Below, piece after piece: positions 28,575 to 35,289 of a stretch of 64,000 nucleotides of DNA. The DNA lies in the NCBI RefSeq assembly GCF_003569745.1, contig NZ_AP018498.1, forward strand, positions 2,517,001 to 2,581,000, in the 5' to 3' direction. The notes beneath the pieces are model-generated. The model was not told the origin of the DNA, ran no database searches, and worked only from the letters and a program-made list of their open reading frames with translations. How positions within the stretch are numbered: the first letter of the stretch is position 1; each line of letters starts with the position of its first letter. The position numbers were made by a program, and so were the translations under genes. Source of the DNA: Altererythrobacter sp. B11. Lineage in GTDB: Bacteria > Pseudomonadota > Alphaproteobacteria > Sphingomonadales > Sphingomonadaceae.

Positions 28575-28865
28575 TTAACGGTCGTCCTCATGCAGCGAGG
28601 ACGGATGGCGACAGAGCGCCGTGATTTTCATCGTCATGAAGGGGTACAGGGGAAGGGTGATGAGCAAGTCATGCAACTCGGCGTTGCTCGCGACATCGAA
28701 GATGCTCACATTCGCGTATTGACCTACCGTGCGCCAGATATGACGCCAAGTGCCTACCTTCTGAAACTCCTGGAAGCGCGCCTTCTCGGCGGCCTTGAGT
28801 CGATCCGCCTCGTCCCGATCGAAACCAAGCGGGATGTTCACGTCCATTTCCACCATGAAGAGCAT
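28575..28865 (-). CDS. catC: Muconolactone delta-isomerase
   Basis: A 96-residue enzyme moving the double bond of muconolactone to give 3-oxoadipate enol-lactone. MLFMVEMDVNIPLGFD at the N-terminus, WRHIWRTVGQYANVSIFDV and LPLYPFMTMKITAL are diagnostic. GAAAGGGGAC precedes the ATG. It sits between catB (15 bp) and catA (36 bp). Confidence 0.97.
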   Translation of the reverse strand: MLFMVEMDVNIPLGFDRDEADRLKAAEKARFQEFQKVGTWRHIWRTVGQYANVSIFDVASNAELHDLLITLPLYPFMTMKITALCRHPSSLHEDDR

Positions 28866-28880
28866 GTTCTGTCCCCTTTC

Positions 28881-30041
28881 CTATCCGACCGCGTGGAGCA
28901 CGGGAGCAGTGCGATCGCGCCGGAAATGGGAGACCTTCTCCTCGTCGAGGTTAATCCCGAGGCCTGGCCCCTGTGGGACGTGCAGTTCGAAATCGCGGTA
29001 GAGGAGCGGTTGTTCGAGCAGTTCCTCAGTGAGAAGCAAGGGACCGAACAATTCCGAGCCCCAGTCCAAGCGAGGGAATGTGGCGAATAGATGCGCCGAG
29101 GCCGCCGTGCCAACCGAGGCCTCGAGCATCGTACCACCGTAAAGACCGATCCCGGCGGCGTCGGCGATCGCGCCGACACGCTGCGCCGGCAGGAGGCCAC
29201 CCGACTGGGCAATCTTCACTGCGAATATCTTGGCAGCATCTTTGGACGCGACCGTGTACGCGGATTCAGGGCCATGAAGGCTTTCATCGGCCATGATAGG
29301 AATGGAGTGACGGGCGGAAAGCCGCGTCATCGCGGCAGTGGCGTAGCGCCCGACAGGCTGCTCGACGAGATCGGCGCCGGCCTCACTGAGCAGGCCCATT
29401 CCGGTATCGGCCTGAATTTCCGTCCAGCCTTGATTGACATCGACGCGGACGCTGGCGCGATCACCGAGGGCTTGTTTGATCGCCGCGACATGAGCGACAT
29501 CCTCGCGAACCGAGCGCTTGCCGATCTTAAGCTTGAAGATCGCGTGGCGGCGCGCCTCCAGCATCTCCTCGGCTTCTTCGATATCGCGCGCGGTATCGCC
29601 GCTCGCCAATGTCCATGCGACTGGAAAGCTGTCGCGGACGCGTCCGCCGCCTAACAATGCCGACACCGGGACACCGAGACGCTTTCCCTCAAGGTCGAGA
29701 AGGGCGGTTTCGACCGCGCATTTGGCGATGTGATTGCCCGAAACGAGCCTACCGATCATCGCCATGGTGGCACCGACACCGGTCAAGCCGGTCTCTAGTA
29801 ATAGCGGCTTGATGTAAGTATCGATGACGACCTTTATGCTTTCAGGGCTTTCGTCACAATAGCTGGCACCCCCTATAGTAGTGCCTTCGCCAATTCCTTC
29901 AAGACCATCCGAAGTATGGATTCTGACGAGGACGATAGACTGGTGATGCATAGTTGCCATCGCCAGAATATGCGGTCGGATGGTCGGAAGATCGACGATG
30001 CACGTTTCGATACCTTTTACGGCGATCATCGCCCAAATCAT
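28881..30041 (-). CDS. catB: Muconate cycloisomerase
   Basis: An enolase-superfamily lactonising enzyme (386 residues) that cyclises cis,cis-muconate to muconolactone with a divalent metal. K-x-K in IFKLKIGKRS, metal ligands in RVDVNQGW, LVEQPVG and IMADESLHG, and the C-terminal GGTMLEASVGTAASAHL are all present. The start is ambiguous: ATG 30041 gives a spacing to DLPTIRPH like known CatB, ATG 30029 is four codons later, and an open frame runs up to 30101 across the regulatory site. It is the first gene of the long cat-ben-pca run. Confidence 0.94.
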   Translation of the reverse strand: MIWAMIAVKGIETCIVDLPTIRPHILAMATMHHQSIVLVRIHTSDGLEGIGEGTTIGGASYCDESPESIKVVIDTYIKPLLLETGLTGVGATMAMIGRLVSGNHIAKCAVETALLDLEGKRLGVPVSALLGGGRVRDSFPVAWTLASGDTARDIEEAEEMLEARRHAIFKLKIGKRSVREDVAHVAAIKQALGDRASVRVDVNQGWTEIQADTGMGLLSEAGADLVEQPVGRYATAAMTRLSARHSIPIMADESLHGPESAYTVASKDAAKIFAVKIAQSGGLLPAQRVGAIADAAGIGLYGGTMLEASVGTAASAHLFATFPRLDWGSELFGPLLLTEELLEQPLLYRDFELHVPQGPGLGINLDEEKVSHFRRDRTAPVLHAVG

Positions 30042-30117
30042 CCTTTCAACCGGCTCTCCATTTTCGGTGATATGGATTGTTGTCAGCGGTCGCAAAGACA
30101 ATTAGGGTCTGGCCTTC

Positions 30118-30132
30118 ATACCTTGGGGGTAT
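30118..30132. promoter_or_regulatory. CatR/BenM-type LysR binding site (ATAC-N7-GTAT)
   Basis: ATACC TTGGG GGTAT is an exact ATAC-N7-GTAT site with the T-N11-A core of LysR regulators, the consensus known for the muconate-responsive CatM/BenM/CatR group. It is 3 bp upstream of the catR ATG and 77 bp upstream of catB, a position that fits autorepression of catR and activation of catB. Binding is inferred. Confidence 0.75.
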
Positions 30133-30135
30133 CTT

Positions 30136-31059
30136 ATGGACCTGCGCCAGCTCCGATATTTCGTTGCGGTCGCTGAAGAGCGGAATTTCAATCGTGCCGC
30201 CGAACGACTTCATATCGCGCAGCCGCCGTTGAGCAGGGCTATTCAGATCCTGGAGGGGGAAGTCGGCACCGAATTGCTGGACCGATCAAGCCGTCCTCTC
30301 AAACTGACCGCCACAGGACGTCTGCTGCTCGATCAAGCTTCGCAGATCCTCAGCCGGATGGACGGCCTGCGCGCCATGATGCAGCTCGCCGCCGCGACGG
30401 AGAAGCGGCATTTCACTATGGGATTCGTAGCTTCGACAATCTACGCGCGCTTACCGCAACTTATTCGCGGCTTTAGGGCAGCAGCGCCGGATGTCGAACT
30501 GTCTCTTGTAGAGATGGTGAGCCTGGACCAGATCGCCGCCTTGAAGGATGGCCGAATTGATGTCGGCTTCGGGCGGGTGCGGTTTGGTGATGAGTCTGTG
30601 CAGAGGACTGTTCTTCGAGAAGAGAATCTCGTCGTCGCGCTGCCTGCGGGCCATCGCTTGGCGGACGAGGCGGGCGCCCTCTCGCTGCATGATATTCAAT
30701 CTGAGCCACTCATCCTCTATCCTCGCGAACCACGCCCTAGCTACGCCGATCAAGTGCTGGGCTTGTTCGCGGACCATGGTATTCGTCCGAAGGTGGCCCA
30801 TGAAGCACGTGAGTTGCAGATTGCGATTGGCTTGGTTGCGGCGGAAGAGGGATTGTCCGTCGTTCCGGAGTCGGTGAAGAAGTCTCGCGTCGACGACGTG
30901 GTGTATCGCGAGATCCAAGAACATGGTGTCTCGCCCATCATCATGAGCCACAGGATCGGGGATAGATCGCCGGAGTTGCTGACGATGGCCCATGTGATCT
31001 CGATGCACTATGCCCTATGGGGCTATCAAGTGCCCGAAGCGCTTGGCCATCTCGTATAG
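30136..31059 (+). CDS. catR: LysR-family regulator of benzoate/catechol genes
   Basis: 307 residues: the LysR helix-turn-helix (MDLRQLRYFVAVAEERNFNR, then LHIAQPPLSRAIQILEGEVG) and an effector domain with FRAAAPDVELSLVEM and RFGDESVQRTVLREENLVVALP, typical of CatR/BenM/ClcR. It is transcribed divergently from catB across a 94-bp gap holding an exact LysR site. cis,cis-Muconate is the expected co-inducer. The product of this gene probably controls the whole minus-strand cat-ben-pca run; that reach is inference. Confidence 0.92.
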   Translation: MDLRQLRYFVAVAEERNFNRAAERLHIAQPPLSRAIQILEGEVGTELLDRSSRPLKLTATGRLLLDQASQILSRMDGLRAMMQLAAATEKRHFTMGFVASTIYARLPQLIRGFRAAAPDVELSLVEMVSLDQIAALKDGRIDVGFGRVRFGDESVQRTVLREENLVVALPAGHRLADEAGALSLHDIQSEPLILYPREPRPSYADQVLGLFADHGIRPKVAHEARELQIAIGLVAAEEGLSVVPESVKKSRVDDVVYREIQEHGVSPIIMSHRIGDRSPELLTMAHVISMHYALWGYQVPEALGHLV

Positions 31060-31240
31060 CTGCCTGCTATCCGCACTTATTCATCGGCCGATCGTACTCC
31101 AACAGCACTCTCCGCGGATGAGTCCAGCAGGAGCGACGGGAGCGAGATCGTACGGCATGGCGAGAGTCCTCTTGCATCAGAAGCCCGCCCCCCCATGTTA
31201 GAGGCGGCGAACAGACCTTCTTGTGTTGAAGGCTGCTTGC

Positions 31241-31504
31241 ATGAATGATTCCTCAGCCGGGTTGCCGGAAGAACCGGGCTCCGTGGCCGTTCCTATCCTG
31301 AAGGACAAGGATCGCCGGAGAGATTCCCTTTTACGTATCAAGACGGTGAAGGCGCGGACAGGCCTCTCGATAGCCACTATCTATCGACGAGAGAGCAAAG
31401 GCTCTTTTCCCAAGCGAACGCAAATCGGTCTGGGATGTGTCGGCTGGTACGAAAGCGACATCGAGGACTTCGTCGCTGATCCGCTCAACTACCGTCGTCC
31501 CTGA
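31241..31504 (+). CDS. AlpA-type helix-turn-helix regulator
   Basis: An 87-residue protein whose C-terminal two thirds match the AlpA/phage-excisionase MerR-like fold: LLRIKTVKARTGLSIATIYRRESKGSFPKR, then GCVGWYESDIEDFV. Such proteins often control integrase or excision in P4-type islands. The start at 31241 has AAGG nine bases upstream; a GTG at 31223 is possible. Its 3' end overlaps the integrase stop by 20 bp in tail-to-tail orientation. Confidence 0.82.
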   Translation: MNDSSAGLPEEPGSVAVPILKDKDRRRDSLLRIKTVKARTGLSIATIYRRESKGSFPKRTQIGLGCVGWYESDIEDFVADPLNYRRP

Positions 31505-32798
31505 CCACCAGCATTAACGGCGCGGGAAGGCTTCGAGAGATCATATCGGCCCAAACCTGGAGGAGTGCCGCACGCGGTTTGAAATAGCGTGCGCGATTAT
31601 ATGCCCATTCCGATGCCGACATGCCTTCCGGCACATGCGCGAGGATCATGTCGATGATCATTCGATCCCCGTCCCGCTCAAGCTCTGCGGCGCGCTCGTT
31701 CATGAGCGTGGAAAAGGCCGTTCGCCATCCGTGAGGAACCATCCGGCCCTTGAACCTGCCCCCACCCATGCGCTTGTAGAGCGAGCTCAGCGCGGAGTCC
31801 GTCATTGGCTCGCGCCAAGATTTGGCGTGTGGAAAGAGATATCTGCATTTGCCGGTGATGATCCGCAGCGCCCGAAGCGTGTCCACGGCCTGTGTCGACA
31901 GGGGTACGTCATGACCAAATGCCTCATTGCCCTTGTCCTCTACCTCAAGTTTCATCCGCTCGGACGAGATGCGCCAGACCGGTCGTTCACAGGGCGCGTC
32001 CGGGTGCGCCCAGTCGATCCCATCGAACTCGTCCCAGGTCGCGGCGCGCAGCACACCGATCCGAACCTGGGTCAGCGCGAGTAGTCGGGAAGCGAGTTTG
32101 ACGAACAGCCCGCCGGTCGATCGGTCGACGGTCAGCTGGAGATCCAGCAACGTCGAAAGGCTCGTCAGTGCTGGCATGCGGCGACCGCGCGGTGTTGGCT
32201 TGAGGGCCTCGCGAATGTCGTCTATTTCGTGGATTGCTTCACGTCCGACGAGCTTTTCGCCCTTGGCGCGATTGATGATGGAGCGAATGTAGCCGCGGAC
32301 GCGCTTGGCGGTCTCGATCGATCCCCGATTCTCAATCTTGCGCAATGCGTGGAGGACCATTGATCCATCGACGCTGGCGATCGGCACAGAGCCAAAGCAG
32401 GGATAGATGTCGTTCTCCAGCCGGTTTTTGATCCGCTTGGCGTTGGCAGGCGACCAGAGGGGCGATTGCTCCTCGAGCCAGATCTCTGCCATCTTCTTGA
32501 AGGTCGCCTCTGTCGCGGAAATCCGCGTCTGCTTCTCGCGCTTGGCTTCGACCACGGGATCTTTGCCGGCGCGAATGAGCCTGCGGGCATCCTCGTGAAG
32601 GGCCCGGGCATCTGCCAAGCCCATATCGGGGAAACGCCCCAGCGTGAGCAGCCTCTCCTTTCCGCCAAAATCATATTTGTAGCGCCAGGATTTCGTCCCG
32701 CTGCTGGCAACCAGCAGATAGAGGCCCTGCCGATCGGCAAGTTTATAGGGTTTGTTGCGCGGGTGGGCCGCGCTGATCGCTGCGTGAGTGAGAGTCAT
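31485..32798 (-). CDS. P4-type tyrosine recombinase (island integrase)
   Basis: 437 residues. The N-terminal DUF4102 arm-binding domain (NKPYKLADRQGLYLLVASSG, LTLGRFPDMGLADAR) is followed by a SAM-like core-binding region and a catalytic domain with Arg in LTQVRIGVLRAATW, H-x-x-R in VPHGWRTAFST and the nucleophile in AYNRARYF. The usual R-x-G-E motif reads R-I-G-V here. The gene appears intact. It marks the left part of an acquired island (about 31.2 to 51.4 kb). I found no tRNA beside it. Confidence 0.93.
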   Translation of the reverse strand: MTLTHAAISAAHPRNKPYKLADRQGLYLLVASSGTKSWRYKYDFGGKERLLTLGRFPDMGLADARALHEDARRLIRAGKDPVVEAKREKQTRISATEATFKKMAEIWLEEQSPLWSPANAKRIKNRLENDIYPCFGSVPIASVDGSMVLHALRKIENRGSIETAKRVRGYIRSIINRAKGEKLVGREAIHEIDDIREALKPTPRGRRMPALTSLSTLLDLQLTVDRSTGGLFVKLASRLLALTQVRIGVLRAATWDEFDGIDWAHPDAPCERPVWRISSERMKLEVEDKGNEAFGHDVPLSTQAVDTLRALRIITGKCRYLFPHAKSWREPMTDSALSSLYKRMGGGRFKGRMVPHGWRTAFSTLMNERAAELERDGDRMIIDMILAHVPEGMSASEWAYNRARYFKPRAALLQVWADMISRSLPAPLMLVVRDDGS

Positions 32799-32840
32799 CG
32801 ATACCCCGTTTTCGGATCTCGATACCCCGCCAAATACCCC
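32799..32840. repeat. Short direct repeats in front of the integrase
   Basis: CGATACCCCG occurs at 32799-32808 and 32820-32829, and ATACCCC again at 32834-32840, immediately upstream of the integrase start. On the coding strand these read GGGGTAT repeats. Position suggests integrase or AlpA-type binding sites, or an arm site of the attachment region; that is inference. Confidence 0.6.
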
Positions 32841-32893
32841 CTGATTCGCGAGAAGCTATGATGCTGCATGAGAAGACATGAGAAGAAGAGTGG

Positions 32894-32925
32894 TCAGGAA
32901 GTCCTTGAAAACAAGGACTTCCTGA
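32894..32925. terminator. Perfect 14-bp hairpin with AAAA loop
   Basis: TCAGGAAGTCCTTG at 32894-32907 and its exact reverse complement at 32912-32925 are separated by AAAA. No T-run follows on either strand, so a Rho-independent terminator is only one option; a protein-binding site or attachment-site structure is equally possible. It lies 96 bp upstream of the integrase. Confidence 0.5.
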
Positions 32926-33460
32926 TATCACATGTAGCGCATGCGCTGAAGGGGTGGTGGGCCGGCAGCGCCTAAAATTGGTGGTTAACTTATTGAAATA
33001 AAGATATTTTTTCTGCGCGTCTTACATCTATGCCCGCAATTATGCCCGCAGCCAAGGATAGTCCCGCAAAAACTGATTTTCTCCTTATTTAACAGATGCT
33101 TATTTCAATTTTCTTTTCCTCCTCCCATTCATGGCGCGTTGCGTTCAGCTAGGTTGCGAGATTGGTTGGTCGAGCTTTGTGGCTGCTAGCCATATTCTTG
33201 GTTCTCGGCAGAGCATCGCGCAGCTGTTGTATCAGTGCAAGGAGACGTTTGCATTTCGGAATCAGTTCGATGTGCGTTTTGCTTGACCGCACTTATACCC
33301 TTGCCGTATCTTGATTTTTATCGGAAAATATGCTACGCGCGCTCGCTGTCCGCTGAAGACAGCGAGGCGAATTTTTCACTCGTTATTTCAACGGTATAGT
33401 TTGTCGTTACCTGTACGTTCATTGACCGGAAACTGTTACGCACGTATCTGAGGAAGCATG
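32926..33460. other. AT-richer non-coding stretch of the island
   Basis: Together with the repeats and hairpin before it, this gives about 660 bp without a supported gene between the integrase and the small ORF at 33461. It is visibly AT-richer than its surroundings. It holds repeated GCCCGCA-like words near 33030-33070, a hairpin at 33342-33366, and a 51-codon open frame (33131-33286) with no ribosome site. The composition suggests foreign origin. Confidence 0.5.
33342..33376 (+). terminator. Hairpin followed by T-run
   Basis: CTCGCTGTC (33342-33350) and GACAGCGAG (33358-33366) form a perfect 9-bp stem with a 7-base loop, followed by GCGAATTTTT. This resembles a Rho-independent terminator on the plus strand, yet no gene is recognised before it. 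It lies about 85 bp upstream of the small ORF/nucleotidyltransferase pair, so a leader or small-RNA role is possible. Confidence 0.5.
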
Positions 33461-33646
33461 ATGCAGGTAGGCCATTATGATGTTCTGGAGCGGCAGCGCG
33501 AAAAGCAGCGTTCGCGCGACCAGGATGATCGCGACCTGCGCAGCGGCGCAGTTTCGATGGATCAACTTGCGCATCAAAACGGATTCTTCGATGGCCTGCC
33601 GATCCGCCGCGCCCGGATAGGTCGGCGTGGTTCCGTCGCTATTTGA
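33461..33646 (+). CDS. Small hypothetical protein preceding the nucleotidyltransferase-fold gene
   Basis: A 61-residue charged protein. AGGA lies 6 bp before ATG 33461 (another ATG is directly upstream). Its N-terminal half is rich in Arg, Glu, Asp and Gln (ERQREKQRSRDQDDRDL) and probably helical; the C-terminal half ends RARIGRRGSVAI. The stop TGA overlaps the TTG start of the next gene by 4 bp, suggesting coupled translation. I do not recognise the family. The arrangement would suit a small partner, for example an antidote, of the nucleotidyltransferase-fold protein, but that is a guess. Confidence 0.45.
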   Translation: MQVGHYDVLERQREKQRSRDQDDRDLRSGAVSMDQLAHQNGFFDGLPIRRARIGRRGSVAI

Positions 33647-34485
33647 CGAACGGTCATCTCCCGCCTCGGGCGGTACTCGACATAGCAAAAATCCTCGGCG
33701 ATGATGACCGCGCATTCGTCGTGGGCGGTCAGGCACTAAACCTCTGGGCGGAATATTATTCGGAACATGCGGCCGAACTTCTGGAATTCAGACCCTACAC
33801 GTCGAAGGATATCGATTATTTCGGACAGCGAGTCGTGGCTGAAAAGCTGGCCGCAGGGCTTGGCGGGAGCATAGACGCCCCATCACCCGACGATACCACG
33901 TTCCAGACGGCCATCGTGCATGCGACTGTACAGGGCATCGATATCTATATCGACTTCCTTTCCCACGTCAAAGGCGTCCAACGCGGCCTTGAGGCGGGCG
34001 TCGTAGATCTCATCCTGCCCTACGATCATGAAGGTGAAGAGGCGGAACTGGCCATCCGGCTCATGCACCCCCTCCATTGCCTTCAAAGCCGTGTGGCAAA
34101 CGTAATCGATCTTGGACGCAATGACGGCACTTCGCGCCGCCAGCTTGCAGCGGCACCTATTGTGCTTCGGGAGTATATCACACAGAGCCTCGCTGAAGGG
34201 GAGGAACGCGAGGCGATCGACATCCTGCGAGCACTGTTCGAATATCTTCGATCAGATATCAATGGACGCAAAGCACACCGGGTGCTCCGCTATGATCCCA
34301 TCAACATATTGCGTCATTTCATCGGCGATGAGCGGCTCGATGCACGCTGGCGGGAAAAGAGCCTTGCAGGCATGATTGCGCAGCTGGAAGGCAAGCGCAC
34401 ATTCCTCGGCCGCGTGTTGACTGCACTGCGGCGAGCGGACAGCGAATCGTATCCATCCGGCGAGACGCGCCTTGTCGTGAGGTAG
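33643..34485 (+). CDS. Nucleotidyltransferase-fold protein of unknown function
   Basis: 280 residues. The N-terminal part carries a nucleotidyltransferase signature: FVVGGQALNLW at residues 25-35, the metal-binding D-x-D in TSKDIDYFG (Asp56, Asp58), and a third acidic strand GIDIYIDFL (Asp104). All three catalytic acids are present, so it looks active. AbiEii-type toxins and other minimal nucleotidyltransferases share this layout; the C-terminal half is helical and unfamiliar. The start is taken at TTG 33643 since no ATG or GTG lies before the motif. It sits in the island between the integrase and IS66, coupled to a small upstream ORF. Confidence 0.75.
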   Translation: MTNGHLPPRAVLDIAKILGDDDRAFVVGGQALNLWAEYYSEHAAELLEFRPYTSKDIDYFGQRVVAEKLAAGLGGSIDAPSPDDTTFQTAIVHATVQGIDIYIDFLSHVKGVQRGLEAGVVDLILPYDHEGEEAELAIRLMHPLHCLQSRVANVIDLGRNDGTSRRQLAAAPIVLREYITQSLAEGEEREAIDILRALFEYLRSDINGRKAHRVLRYDPINILRHFIGDERLDARWREKSLAGMIAQLEGKRTFLGRVLTALRRADSESYPSGETRLVVR

Positions 34486-34532
34486 GGGCCTGCTCTTAAG
34501 AACGCTCTCGAGAGCACGCTTAGGAGCAGTGG

Positions 34533-34880
34533 ATGCGGCAGATCACGGTGATGACCGGGCCGGAACGGCGGCGGCGCTGGAGCGACGAGGAACGGCTCCA
34601 GATTTTGGCAGAAGCCTTTGCGCCTGGGGCCAGCGTTTTGGCTGTGGCGCGGCGGCACGATATTTCCACGGCGCGCATTTACACGTGGCGCAACAAGCTG
34701 CGGCAGCCGCCCGCTCTGACGGAGTTCGCCGAGGCGGTGGTTGACGATGGCGAACAGCAGAATGCGCACCAGGCCGCAATGCCGGTGATCATCGTGGATC
34801 TTGGTGGCAAAGGGCGCGTGAGCATATCTGCGTCGGCACCAGCTGCCTTGGTGTCGGCAGCGCTCAAGGCCCTGCGATGA
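34533..34880 (+). CDS. tnpA: IS66 family accessory protein TnpA
   Basis: 115 residues with a helix-turn-helix of the IS66 Orf1 type: RRRRWSDEERLQILAEAFAPGASVLAVARR, then HDISTARIYTWRNKL. It is thought to help transposase act at the element's ends. Its stop overlaps the tnpB start by 4 bp. Confidence 0.9.
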   Translation: MRQITVMTGPERRRRWSDEERLQILAEAFAPGASVLAVARRHDISTARIYTWRNKLRQPPALTEFAEAVVDDGEQQNAHQAAMPVIIVDLGGKGRVSISASAPAALVSAALKALR

Positions 34881-35218
34881 TCCCAGCTGGCGCGCGGGTG
34901 TGGATTGCGATGGGCCACACAGATATGCGGCGCGGCATGCAGAGCTTGGCAGCAATGGTGCAGCAAAGCTTCTCGCGAGACCCATTTGCCGGCGATCTTT
35001 GGGTCTTTCGCGGGCGCAGCGGGGCGCTTGTGAAGATAATCTGGCACGACGGCCTCGGGATGTCGTTATATTCGAAGCGATTGGAACGAGGGAAGTTTAT
35101 TTGGCCCGCCGCGAAGGACGGCATGGTGTCGCTGACGAGCTCACAGCTGGCCTGTCTGCTCGACGGAGTGGACTGGCGGAACCCGCAATATAGCTGGCGC
35201 CCACAGAGCGCAGGATAG
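34877..35218 (+). CDS. tnpB: IS66 family accessory protein TnpB
   Basis: 113 residues with the IS66 Orf2 pattern: MIPAGARVWIAMGHTDMRRGMQSLAAMV, FRGRSGALVKIIWHDGLGMSLYSKRLERG, and a C-terminal DGVDWRNP. Its biochemical role is unresolved although it is required in the family. It is coupled to tnpA and lies 71 bp before tnpC. Confidence 0.92.
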   Translation: MIPAGARVWIAMGHTDMRRGMQSLAAMVQQSFSRDPFAGDLWVFRGRSGALVKIIWHDGLGMSLYSKRLERGKFIWPAAKDGMVSLTSSQLACLLDGVDWRNPQYSWRPQSAG

Positions 35219-35289
35219 GCGCAGATTTTCTCGGCGGAGGCTGCATTTTCCGCTTCATCCGGGAGGTTTTCTATGATTCCATCCAAGTT

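Noticed and set aside
33131-33286. A 51-codon plus-strand open frame in the AT-richer island gap
   Set aside because: No ribosome site before the ATG, no recognisable sequence; chance is sufficient in AT-richer DNA.
32941-33300. Search for a tRNA gene as the integrase target
   Set aside because: I found no cloverleaf-like segment with a T-loop GGTTCGA-type word and acceptor stem next to the integrase.
33419-33736. A minus-strand frame with a hydrophobic C-terminal part, opposite the small island ORF
   Set aside because: Lacks a ribosome site and overlaps the start of the nucleotidyltransferase gene; the plus-strand ORF with AGGA and a coupled stop/start is better supported.
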